Part shown: positions 33,956 to 46,100 of the stretch, in pieces
How the letters are laid out: each line of letters starts with the position of its first letter
Position numbering within the stretch: position 1 is the stretch's first letter
DNA from: Psococerastis gibbosa
Lineage: Eukaryota; Arthropoda; Insecta; Psocodea; Psocidae
Length of the DNA stretch: 64,000 bases
NCBI GenBank assembly: GCA_963971405.1
Contig: OZ020486.1
Span: 25,567,419-25,631,418, forward strand
Reading direction: 5' to 3'
Made by a program: the position numbers and the translations under genes
Notes under the pieces: model-generated
Told to the model about the DNA's origin: nothing
Databases searched by the model: none
The model's input: the letters and a program-made list of their open reading frames with translations, nothing else

Positions 33956-34145
33956 CTATAATCATCAAATTGTCAAGTACCACGGAAATAGGCCTGCGTA
34001 GCAACATATTGCAAGTGACAGAATGACAAGAACGAATAAAACGAAAAACACTTCACTTGGCCCACCTTGTTCTTTCTAAACAAAATGTTATTCTCTCATA
34101 ACGATTTTTACCGTTGAAAGAGACAGACTAAAAAAAAAAATAAAA

Positions 34146-37100
34146 ATGAACCGAGAGTTGCAATTGCTTTTAGATGGAGCCAGCTCTATGTGGGGAGGAG
34201 CTCCTGCCCCCAGTCGGCTCGGCCGAACAAGGTAGGTTACAAATTTGTATTTTTGAATTTGTTAATTTCCAATAATTCTTAAATTAGTAATATACATAAT
34301 GAAGTAGGGTCGGCCCAAAGGATTTCTCCCGTGCTGGGCTCCCCTTAATACTAATAACTTTAAATTAAACTAAAATTTATCAATTTCACTCATTACTGTT
34401 ATTCACTCATAACATATTCCACTCATAATAGCATCTTTAAATTTGCCCAGGTACCCTATTTTAATTTGTTGCTGTTTCAGACGGGATACACCCTATTCGA
34501 GGGGGGAAGTGGCACCCCCCCGATGCCCACGACGACAACCACCCACCGCCGCCGCTACCACCACCACCGCCACCTCCACTACCACCACCGCCACCTCCAC
34601 TACCACCACCGCCACTACCAACACCATCTCCACCACCAATCCGACACCCAACCCCGACGGCGAATGGGTTGAGCAACATCTGCCTGATGACAGCCCCGAA
34701 GGCGTGATGGAGGGACAGGAGACCCCACCCCGCAGCAAGAGAGCGGCGTCACCGGCGGGGATGGGGTCGACACCAAAACGGCAAGTGCTTAGAAATATAC
34801 TAATATTTACAATTTACCGATCATAAAAAAATTTGTAAATTAAAATCCAAAGGAATATTTGCGTCCGACAACCATGGGCGGAAAATGGAGGTCCTGGGGG
34901 GGGGGGGCATGGCCCCCCCCAGCTCTGGCCTAGCCCCCCCAGCTCTGGCCTAGCCCCCCCAGCCCCCCAGGTCTGGCCTAGCCCCCCCAAGCCCCCCAGG
35001 TCTGTCCCTGCCCCCCTAGCATCCTAAGTAACTATAAAATTTATATGTATTGTCCCATCTATTAAGCGAATAAAGTCCGAATTCTTTTAGAGGAAGTCGC
35101 TATGTTGGATGTATTTATGAAAAAATTATAATAACTCAAGTCTTAACAAAATCTTCGTCTGTAAAATCTAGCCAATTATCTCGAAGAAATTCTCCGGGCC
35201 CCCATTGTTTAGAGTATATTCTTCTAACTGTTACTGCTCTAAAAACGCGTAAAACCCCAATATTTCAGGGATAATTTTCAAAAAATTTCACTCGCGAGAG
35301 ACCCCCGGGCCCCCTTGTCCAGCTATTTTCTACGTTACTACTATCAAAATGCGTACAATCCCACTATTACAAGCCACATTTTAAAGAAATTTCACTCGGA
35401 GGAGACCGGCACTGCGGCCAATTGCCAATCAGTTATATTTGTTGCGTCTAAAATCCAATTGTTACTGTACTCAAAATGCTTAAAACTCCACTATTTCAGG
35501 CATATTTTTCTAAAATTTTCACACGGGGAAGACTCCCTGGCCCCCCTTGGTCGCAATTGCATTAATTGCCTGTAAAATCTCTAAGGTACTGCTATCGAAA
35601 TGCGTAAAATAAAACTATTTCAGGTCTGTTTACTCCCCCCCCCCCTTTCAGGGCCCCTAAACCCTCTGGCTCCTTCGCAAAGGACACTAAGGTGTTAAAA
35701 CGCAGGTTATTTAATCATATAATTACTAAAAATCAAACTTATATTTTATTAAATCGTCATCTTTATTTTTCTTTCTACCAACATCAGATCGAATTACCGA
35801 ATGTAAACAAACAAAGTAGCCGACAAACGGAGGACTATTTTCCAAGTTCTCACATACTCCCCCTTAGACTTGATCAAATCAAGTCTACTTCCTTGCAAAC
35901 GCAATTTACAAACCCTCTTCCCCCATCTGGGCACACAAGCACAACATCTCCAATTTTTAACCGCCCCCCGTGAAGCTCTAGATCGGGAACTCAAAACACC
36001 GATGTATTCCCTTTGAAATCTGTTCTTCAAATCAACCCTTACATTATGCAAGTAGTTAATACGGTCCACTTCATCATCATCTTCTTCTTCATTATCATGA
36101 TCATCATCATCATAATCAATATCATCATCAAAAACTTTCATATTGGGTGAATGAAATATACTTCACAAAATTTTAAAGCCATTACATAATTTCCATCTTC
36201 CTTAATCGGAATATCGTAGCCAAATGTGCTGTGGTGGTATCGTCCTTCGTGTATCTTCCCTGCTAATGTATATGAAATATTGCTTAGAAACTCACTGTCC
36301 TGTCACGGTCGCCAAAATGTTAAAACGCAGGTTATTTAATCATATAATTACTAAAAAATCAAACTTATATATTTTATTAAATCGTCATCTTTATTTTTCT
36401 TTCTACCAACATCAAATCGAAGTACCGAATGTATACAAACAAAGTTGCCGACAAACGGAGGACTATTTTCCAAGTTCTCACAAAGGTCATTAATTTTAAG
36501 CTGTATGTATGACGTTTCCCCCCCCCCCTTCGAAACCCTATCGTTCACTGCTGTTAAAATGCGTAAAACCCCACTATTTTTCCATTATATTTTCATATTT
36601 TTCCTCCGGGGGAGACCCCCTGGATCGTGCAATATGAATAAGCATTATTGCTGCATTATTACTGATGTTAAAATGCAGAAAACCCCATTATTTTGGCCTT
36701 ATATTTTCAAATTTTTCCTCCGGGGGAGACCCCTGGCCCCCCTGATTCCAAAATATGAATAAGCATTATTACTGCTGTTAAAATGCGTAAAACCCCACTA
36801 TTTTGCCCTTATATTTTAGATTTTTCCTCGGGGACACCCCCGGACGCCCCATTGGTATCTCTCTGCATCAGGCGCATGGGTTATTCAAGTAAGGCACTGT
36901 AAATTAATGGGCCTTGTTTTGCTAACAAACACTCCAATTGCACAATCGGTAAAAATTAATTTGGCTTGGTAGGCTACACCCACTTTTCCCGGAATGCCCC
37001 CCCCCCCCCAGAAAATCTGTCCTGGACCCGTCCTTGGGGGGCCCTCGCGCAGAATCTCGCTCCTGGCCTTGCGAACCCACGGGCCGGCCCTGGTTACGCC

Positions 37101-40100
37101 ACTGAGCATTGCTATTATAATCTTTCGTGAACTTGACAGGACATTTTTATTTTTTTGTTTTAATGAGAAGTAGGGGTGAAGGGCGAGGCTTCTGGAAAAT
37201 TTACAGATTTACTGCTTTTTAAAAAAAAATTTATTTGGCGCTTAGCCCCCCCCCCCCCAGACCATTTGAGATTTTCAGATTTTCCGCCAATGCCGTCAAC
37301 ATGGTGTCAATTTTAAATTAATTTTGGTAGCTTTTGAGACAAATTTTGCGACTCCAGTGTGAACTCAACCATGAACCGGTAGGTCCAGGTTTGAGACTGA
37401 ACCCTATATAAATTAAATTCTTTACAAAGGTTTTGTGTCCACACAAACGAGGGACGGCCACTTCCCCACGCATTGCCCCATCCATGGACATCCACTGGCT
37501 TGGGTCACACAAAGACAGCATTAGCGCAAAGGCCGCAGAGTCAATGGGTTCGATGGCATGGTGGTAGCGTTCTGGTATACTTGTGCAGGTCTCTACACAC
37601 TAGAAGATCTAAGATCCGACCATAGATAGAATTGGAATAGAATTAGAAATGTAGGCAAGGTAGAAACCAAGAATCAAGTAGAAGATAATGAAAGGGTTGT
37701 TTTAGTAAAACAAAATAAGCTTAATAAAATAAAATTAAGTGTTATCTTTAAAACACATAATTTATGCTTTATTGCACCTGCGTGAGAGAACTGGTCGGAA
37801 AATGTACCTACCTGTCAATTCAATTTTTTTTTATTTAGCCTATATAGTAGGGGAGCCCAAGCGGGGATTTGTGGATTTACTCGAGCGCGGCAGATTAAGA
37901 TACGGGAGAATACCTTGAACCTGTTAATTGCCTCCACCAAATATGAGCCCCGTATGTATGGCCGGCCGTCAAGAATAAAGGATCAGATTAGTAAAAAAAA
38001 ATTGATCATCGGATATTCTCGAGCGCGTCAGATTAAGGGATGGTGGGTGAGTTAATTACATGCTAAAAAGTGTATATTTCACTAATCTGACAATTTCGTA
38101 GTGACATAAAGAAAGGAGGGGTCTACAAAGTTGTAAAAAAAAAAACGTCACCTCGGCATTCTCGAGCGTGACTAAATTATTTTTTTTTCGAAAGGAAATA
38201 ATTCAGGGATAACGAAAAATATATAATCTGACGATTTCCACAAGCCGAAGTAACAAAGATTCTTCGAGAAAGTTTAATGCTGGCAGCTGTGTCATGCCTA
38301 TAATATACACGTCTACCCACTATGATTTCTGTTGCCATGACGCCGTGCAACTCTATAGAACCCACCTACGACCACTCACTGATCAATCCAAGCGAGGGCG
38401 CAGCCGCCCGACAAATGGACTTACAAGTTAGATACATCCAAGTCGAGTGGGGGAAAAATAGAATCATCCCAATCGGGCCAAAATTGGAAATGGCTTCGTA
38501 GCGCTATTCGGTGAATCTTTCCCCAACTTTCCCCCCAGGTCTCATACCTATGTAAAATCTGACGGCTTCCAGATAATTAGGAAAGTGAAAAAGGGCAAAA
38601 ATGCGAAAAAATGCCCGTTTTCGACGAAAAAACGCGTTTTTCGGGGGCGATTTTCGCGGAGAAAAAATTGATTGGAAAAAATTAAAACCACTTTGCCTCT
38701 TTCCACTATCCTTGCTCTTTACAACTGTGTAACCTGTTTTGCTGTCAGTCTACCAGTTTCCCCACAGCTAGGTATGTAAGGGGGGTGTGCAAGAGGCCTA
38801 CATGCGGGAAAAGGGTATACCCGGCTGTGCATGCTTAGAGATAAAAAATTCCACAGCCTGCAATTTTGAACCGACATGAATAGTTAATGTGTCGCTAAAT
38901 CCCCCCTCCCCCTTTAAAATCGGGTCAAACACGAAATTTCACGCGATATTCTCAAAATTATTCCCGTTTTCGATCATTTCGAAAAATCTACCCTTATTTT
39001 AGGGGTGAAAATGTTTTCTAACCAGGATTTACCTACGGAAGCATTAGCTTAATGTTGACTATAGTATCTTTAGCAATGTTAAGGTAATTTCAGCCACCCA
39101 CAGTGCTTTCAATACCGTAAAATTAATTAATATTCAATTATGGTGTATTAAAACTATAAAAGAGATAAAAAAATTATATAGTCTGAAATATCCAAGTAAG
39201 ACCAACAATTATTGCTTCATTATAAGTGGCACAAATACAGCTTTTAAACAAATACAAACACATGACTTCCTCCTCCCCCCTTCCCCCTAAAATTTCGGTC
39301 GAGACACATAAAAACTCAAGGAATTCTCCCGTTTCTGCAGTTACAAAAATTCCACAGTCTGCAGTTTTCAATACGCGAGGATGTTTAATATGTCGCTAAA
39401 TGCAGTATGAATGATGCTTTCAAGGGAGTATACAAGGGATGTTTTCATCATCCCCCTCCCCCTTTAAAATCGGGTCAAACACGAAATTTTCCACTAAATT
39501 ACTGAAAATATTCCCGTTTTCGATAATTTCGAAAAATCTACCTTCTTTTTCGTGGTCAAAATGTATCGTAAATTTGCAGATTCAGATACTGTTTACAAAT
39601 GTAAACAATAAATCAACAAATCTTCCAATTTAGGCCTACTATTTTGGCTAAAGTGCGCATATCTTCAAGTTTCACGTTAAAAATGGCCTATGTTTTGCTT
39701 CCTATTTCTATAATATTTCTTTTATATGGTAAAAATGTATCACAGATTATACTACTGTACCGGTTTAATGTAATTATCGTACATTATCAACATATTTTCC
39801 CAATTTAAGAACCCAAATTTTCGAATATATGTGTATTTTGATGGCATGTTCCATGTCCACTTTCGGTGGTTTACATACTCTATGGTTTATGTTGCGTTTA
39901 GTAGACGTTTTTATCTTTTATTATCTTATCTTATACTATAGGCTATCTAATAAGGTCAAATAAACCCAAATACACTACGTATTCTTCGAGCTATTTCAAT
40001 CCCGTCAAGTGATAGATAAATGCCTATTTTCCGTATTCTCGGCATATTAATTTTTTTGCACCCACAATTACCAGGAATTACCAACGAAAGCTATTGCTTA

Positions 40101-43100
40101 ATGTGTTTGATATAGTATATGTAGCAATGTTAAGGTAATATAAGCCACCCACATTGTTTTCAAGTCCGTAAAATTAATTAATATTCAATTTAGACGTATT
40201 AACACGAATAAATAGACAAAAAAAATTTATAATGTCTGCAATAAAGAAGTTAAGCCGACAGGTATTCACTAATTATAAACGGCCCAATAAAGGCTTGAAA
40301 CGAATATAAACACATAACATCCATCAACCCCCTTCCCCCTGAAAATTCGACCATAAAACAAAATTTCAAGAAAAAGTCAGGGAGTTATCATATTTGATTC
40401 TAGTTGTTATTTACTCCGTGGTTTATGTTGTATTTCGTAGGTGTCTATGTCACACATAATTTAATAATAATAAAATAATTTAATAATAATGTTGTGTTAT
40501 GTAGATATTTTATCACACATTATTTTAGCCCATACCGTTGTGACAATCTAAAAAGGTCAAATAGGCCCATATACAATAATATGCATTCTTCGAGCTATTT
40601 AAATTCCGTTATCTATATAATAGAATAATAAAGTTTTCCCGGTTTCTCGTCGGCAGATTAATTTTTTTGCAGCCATAAATCCCACAAATTACTAACAAAA
40701 GCTATTGCATAATGTTTGACATAATATCTGTAGCAACGTTGAGTTGTTTCAAGTCATCTTTCCTACTTTCAAACACGTAAAAATAATTAATATTCAATTT
40801 AGACGTATTAACACGAATAAATAGACAAAACATTATACAGTCTGCAATAAAGAAGTTAAGCCGACTGTTATTCGCTAATTATAAACGGCCCAAATACAGG
40901 TTTGAAACGAATACAAACACATAACATCCATCAACCCCCTACCCCCTGAATATTCGACCAAAGAACAAAATTTCAAGAAAAAGTCGGGGAAATATCATAT
41001 TTTATTTTATTTATTATTTACTCCATGGTTTATGTTGTATTTCGTAGGTGTCTATGTCACACATAATTTTGGCAAATACCATTGACAATCTAAAAAGGTC
41101 AAATAGGCCCACATACAATATGCATTCTTCGAGCTATTTCAATGCCGCTATCTATATAATAGGATAATGACTATTTTCCGGTTTCTCGGCAGATCAATTT
41201 TTTTGCAGCCTTAAATCCCACAAATGACTAACAAAAGCTATTGCATAATGTTTCACGTTAAAAATGGCCCATATTTTGCTTCCTATTTCTATAATATTTA
41301 TTTTATATGGATAAAAATTATCACACATTAAACTACTGTAGGTGATTCATATAATTAACGTACAATATCAACATAATTTCCCAATTTAAGAACCCAAAAT
41401 ATCAAATATATGTGTATTTTTAAGGCATGTTTCATTTCCACTTTCGGTGGTTTACGTATATTCTATGGTTTATGTTGCGATTATTAGACCTTTTTATCTT
41501 CTAATATCTTATGTTATAATATAGGCTACATTAAAAGGTCCAATAACCCCAAAGACATTACGTATTCTTCGAGCCATTTCAATGCCGCCATGTGATAGAT
41601 TAATGACTATTTTCTGTATTCTCGGCATATTAATATTTTGGCACCCATAAATCCCATGAATTACTAACGGAAACTCTTACTCAATGTATACTATGGTATC
41701 TGTGGTAACGTCAAGCTGATGAAAGTCACCTATTTTGCTTTCAAAACCGTAAAATTGATTAATTTTCAATTTAGGTGTATAAAGAGGGAAAAATAGTTAA
41801 AAAAATTATACAGTATGTAATGTCCAACTTAGGCCAACGCTTATTGCTTCACTATAAGCAGCACAAATACAGCTTTTAAACGAATACAAACACATAACTA
41901 CTATGAACCTCCTTCCCCCTGAAATTTGGGTCGATACACAAAATTTTACGAAAAACTCATTGGAATTCACCCGTTTCTGCAGTTACAAATTTTGCACAGT
42001 CTGCAGTTATCAATATGCGAGAATGTCTAATATGTCGTTGAAGGCAGTATAAATAGGGCTTTCACCCGAGTTTACAAGGGGTGGTTCCATTGTCCCCCCT
42101 TCCCTTTTAAAATCGGGTCAAACACGAAATTTCACGCGATATTCTCAAAATTATTCCCGTTTTCGATCATTTCAAAAAAATTTACCCTTATTTTAGGGGT
42201 GAAAATGTTTTTTAAATTTGCAGTTTCGCATGTTGTTTACTAATGTAAACAAGTTATCAACAAATCATCCAATTCAGACCTACCATTTCGGTTGCAGTGT
42301 GCATATCTTCAAGTTTCACGTTAAAAATGGCCAATCTTTTGCTTCCTATTTCTATAATATGTATTTTATATGGATAAAAGTTATCACACATTATGCCACT
42401 GCACCGGTTTAATGTAACTTAACTATGGTACACTATCAACATATTTTCCCAATTTAAGAACCCAAAATTTCGAAAATTTGTTAATTTTTAAGGCATGTTT
42501 CATGTCCACCTTCGTTGATTTACATACTCTATGGTTTATGTTGCGTTTAGTCGACGTTTTTATCTTTTATTATCTTAGCTTATACAATAAGCTAACCGAA
42601 AAAGTCAAATAACCCCGAATACACTAGGTATTCTTCGAGCTATTTCAATTTCAATAGATAAATGACTATTTTCTGTATTCTCGACACATTAATTTTTTTG
42701 CACCCTTTTTTCCCTAGAATAACCAACGGAAACTGTTGCTTATTGTTAACTATAGTATCTATAGCAATGTCAAGCTAATTTAGGCCACCTATTTTGCTTT
42801 TGAAACCGTAAAAATTATTAATGTTCAATTTCTGTGTATATAGACGAAAAAAGAGTTAAAAAATGGTTCAGCCTGTAATATCCAACTTAGGGCTACACGG
42901 TTATTGCCTCATTATAAGCGGCTTTAATACAGGTTTTAAACAAATACAAACATAAAACTACTTTCAACCCCATTCCCCCTGAAAATTCGGTCAAAGCACA
43001 AAATTTCATGAAAAGGTCGGGGAAATCTCCCGTTCGATTTTGGTATTTATTTACTCCGTGGCTTATGTTGCATTTTGTAGATGTTTTTATCACGAATTAC

Positions 43101-46100
43101 TTTAACATGTACTGTATTAAATCAAAAAAAATTTAAAACCACCACATACAATACGTATTCTTCAAGCTGTTTCAATGCAGCTATGTGATAGATAAATGAA
43201 TATTTTCCGGTTTCTCGGCAAAATAATTTTTTTTCACCTCTAAGTCCCAGGAGTAACTAACAGATACTATGGCTTAATGTATATTATAGTATTTTTAGCA
43301 AAGTTAGGCTAATTAAAGCCAAGAATACTGCTTTTATGACCGTAAAATTAATTAATATTCAATTTCGGTGCATATTGACGAAAAAATTGATATTCAATTC
43401 CACAGCCTGCAATTTTCAACCGAAATTAATTTTTTATGTCTCATTAGAAGCAGTTTTAATTATGGTTTCAAACGAGTACAAACACATATTTTCAAATTCA
43501 TACCTTCACCCCTTAAACGGGAGTGGAACACCAAGTGACGCACTTCCGGCAATCCCATTTGAATTGCGTGGGCGGGTTTAAAGCAATTTTTTGATGTGGA
43601 AGACCTATCTTAATAATTTAAATTATACCCATGTCTTCGTCCATTCTTCCTCTTTCATGCCATGATATGCTTTTTGGTAATCAAGCAAGTGTTTTGGCTT
43701 TGAGGGTGTAAAACGCCATGGGGTGCGCACGATTTTCCTCAAAAAAGGCCTCTTTCGGCCGCGTTATTGTCTACCTATATATAAAAAATTAAAATTACTT
43801 AAAGGCTTTTACGGGCTTTTCCACGTTTCTTTCTCTTTCAGCCATATATTATTTAAGTTAATTAGTTAATTAAATTTAAGTTAATTTAGGCGTTGTCACG
43901 TCAAACTATCGTCCGTAACCCCCTAACCCCTTAAAATTCGGTCGAAACACAAAAGTTAAAGGAAAAGTCGGGGAAATATCCCGTTTCATTTCAATTTTTA
44001 TTTACCCGTGGTTTATGTTGTGTTATGTAGATTTATATGACATAATATTTTATTTCATACCGTAGGGTATCTAAGAAATCAAATCGGCCCATATACAATA
44101 TCTATTCTTAGTGCTGTTTCAATGCAGCAAATGACCTATTTTACATATTTTTTACATACGGTATTATTATTTTTTCAGCCATTTCATCCCAGGATACTGA
44201 TTTTGAAAGCTTGGCATAGTATCATTGGCATTGCTAAGAATTTTATAGCAACCTATATTGGTTTCATGAGTGTAAAATTAATTAATATCCAATTAGGTGT
44301 AATAAGACCGAAAAACAGAAGAAAAACAATTCCACAGCCAAAATTTGTAATGGACATGAATGGCTTACATGTCCATAAAAGCAATTAAAATGAGGGTTTG
44401 AAACGAGTATTTAAAATTTTTTCCAACATCCACCCTCCTCCCTCTCACAAACTCGCCTTTTTTCCATTCCTCTTCCTTCTTTAATTCTTAACTATCGTTC
44501 CATTCATGTTAGCATGATGTGTGATGCCTCATTGGACAGCTCTCTACTCGACGATTGATTTGACATCCATGACACCCACCACAATACTTAATTTACAGAA
44601 GCAGTGACGGCGAGGCCCGAAGGGCCGAGCTGCGTGTGTCCGAGTTTCCTACGGTTCTCCTTCGTATTTAAGTAAACTTTCACTGCGTTCCATCTTCACC
44701 CCCATGTGATTTCTTAATAAAAAGTGGCAACTATAGCCAATAACCGTCCTCCCCCCCCCCCCAAACACGCCTTTTTCAATTCTTCTTCCTTCTTTAACTC
44801 AAAACTCCCGTCCCATCCATGATAGAATAATGTGTGATACCTCATTGGAAAGCCCTCGGCAGGAGAATTCATACGAAACCCATGACGATACCCACCATGA
44901 TCAGTGCCCATGAGAAGTGACCGCGAGGCCGAAGGCCGAGCTGCCGCCCGCGGCAGGCGCAAGTGTAGGAGCCGCTTGAGGGCCCCTGTGGTGGAGACAC
45001 TTGTTATATACAAATAAAAACCCCCTATGCTTAGCACACTAGATTAAAAATAAAGCTTTGTGTCCAGTTTATTTTTTAACATCTTTGCCTCCTTACTGTT
45101 GGCACTGTTGCCATGACACCCTGTTATTATTTACAACGTTTTGACTTATTTGCTATTTTAATATTTAACGCTACGTGAACTAAAGTTTATAAAAACTTAC
45201 TATTTAATATTAATAATATTACTATGATATAATATTATATTTAATATTAAATGCCTTTTTCAATTTATTAAGTTCAGCGGGTTTAAAAAATCTATTGTTC
45301 TATTGCACAAAAATTGTCAGATTAAGCAAATCCCTCCAGATAATCGTCAGATTATTAAGCAACCCGTCCAGGACATAAAGACGAACCATATATGTCTTAA
45401 TCTGACGCGCTCGAGCATTTCAAAATGGTACTTTTTTTTTTGCAAATTCAAATAATTGCCACTACCTTGCATCACATCCTTATCGTCAGATTATTGAATG
45501 TGGGCTTCTTATAGGTTCACTTAACATCCCCTAAAAAAATCTGACGCGCCCGATTAAATTTTTTTTTTCTTCATTTTTAACCCTTACGTATGACCACCCC
45601 CACCATGCAAACGGTCAGATTAACATACGCACATTATTAAAAATACGTAGGGCATGTACGCTATCAATATCTGACGCGCTCGAGTATGTCCACGTAGCAG
45701 TTTTTTTTTACATTTTTGAAAATCGATAGCCGCTTACTCCACCGCTGAAGAAGTATACTTTATATAACATTTTCTTCTTTTTAACACCTAAGCTTTGAAA
45801 CCCAACAGGTCTCTATGACGCTCGAGTAAATCCCCATTTAGCATCATGGGCTCCCCTACTAATACAGCCAGAGTAATGAAATACGTTAGGACATACCTTT
45901 TACTTAAAGTGAATCCTACGGTTTTCTCCCAAACTGAAACCGTCAATTACTTTTTCGATACCAATATTGATTTGTCGCTCGATCTCCATAACAGCAAGCA
46001 AGAGATGACAACTGATTTTGACCAATATAGTGTTCCTGGTGTAGGTTTTAAATTAGACATAAGAATGACCGCTCACAAAAAGATGCTGCGCTTGCTGGGA

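Larger units (their letters stand above)
34873..37112. mobile_element. G/C-tract-rich hAT-like composite element
   Basis: It begins near catgggcggaaaatggagg and ends near ggttacgccactg, resembling the CAGTGGCG-type hAT ends of the MITE at 27266. Inside are repeats of a unit around gctgttaaaatgcgtaaaaccccactatttt with flanking G/C tracts, and the TRIM at 35693-36482. Matching target duplications were not found, so ends and single-element status are uncertain. It lies in intron 2 of the gene. No coding frame supported. Confidence 0.5.
37845..45861. mobile_element. 8,017-bp non-coding TIR element, superfamily unassigned
   Basis: The left end TAGTAGGGGAGCCCA and right end TGGGCTCCCCTACTA are inverted, with a further inverted block ggggattt...ggatttactcgagcg just inside. 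ATA flanks both ends (37842-37844, 45862-45864), and the paralogous site near 55298 reads cctATAcag with no insertion. Subterminal repeats of a CTCGAGCGCGTCAGATTA-like motif occur at both ends. The middle is an AT-rich, decayed tandem array. No open frame longer than about 110 codons and no transposase were seen. The 3-bp duplication and the termini do not let me name a superfamily. It lies in intron 2 of the gene. Confidence 0.8.

Noticed and set aside
34461-34738. Gly-rich and Val-rich minus-strand frames
   Set aside because: They are reflections of the Thr-coding repeat of exon 2 on the opposite strand.
35794-36141. 115-codon acidic minus-strand frame as a host gene
   Set aside because: It lies within the TRIM and runs into one of its LTRs.
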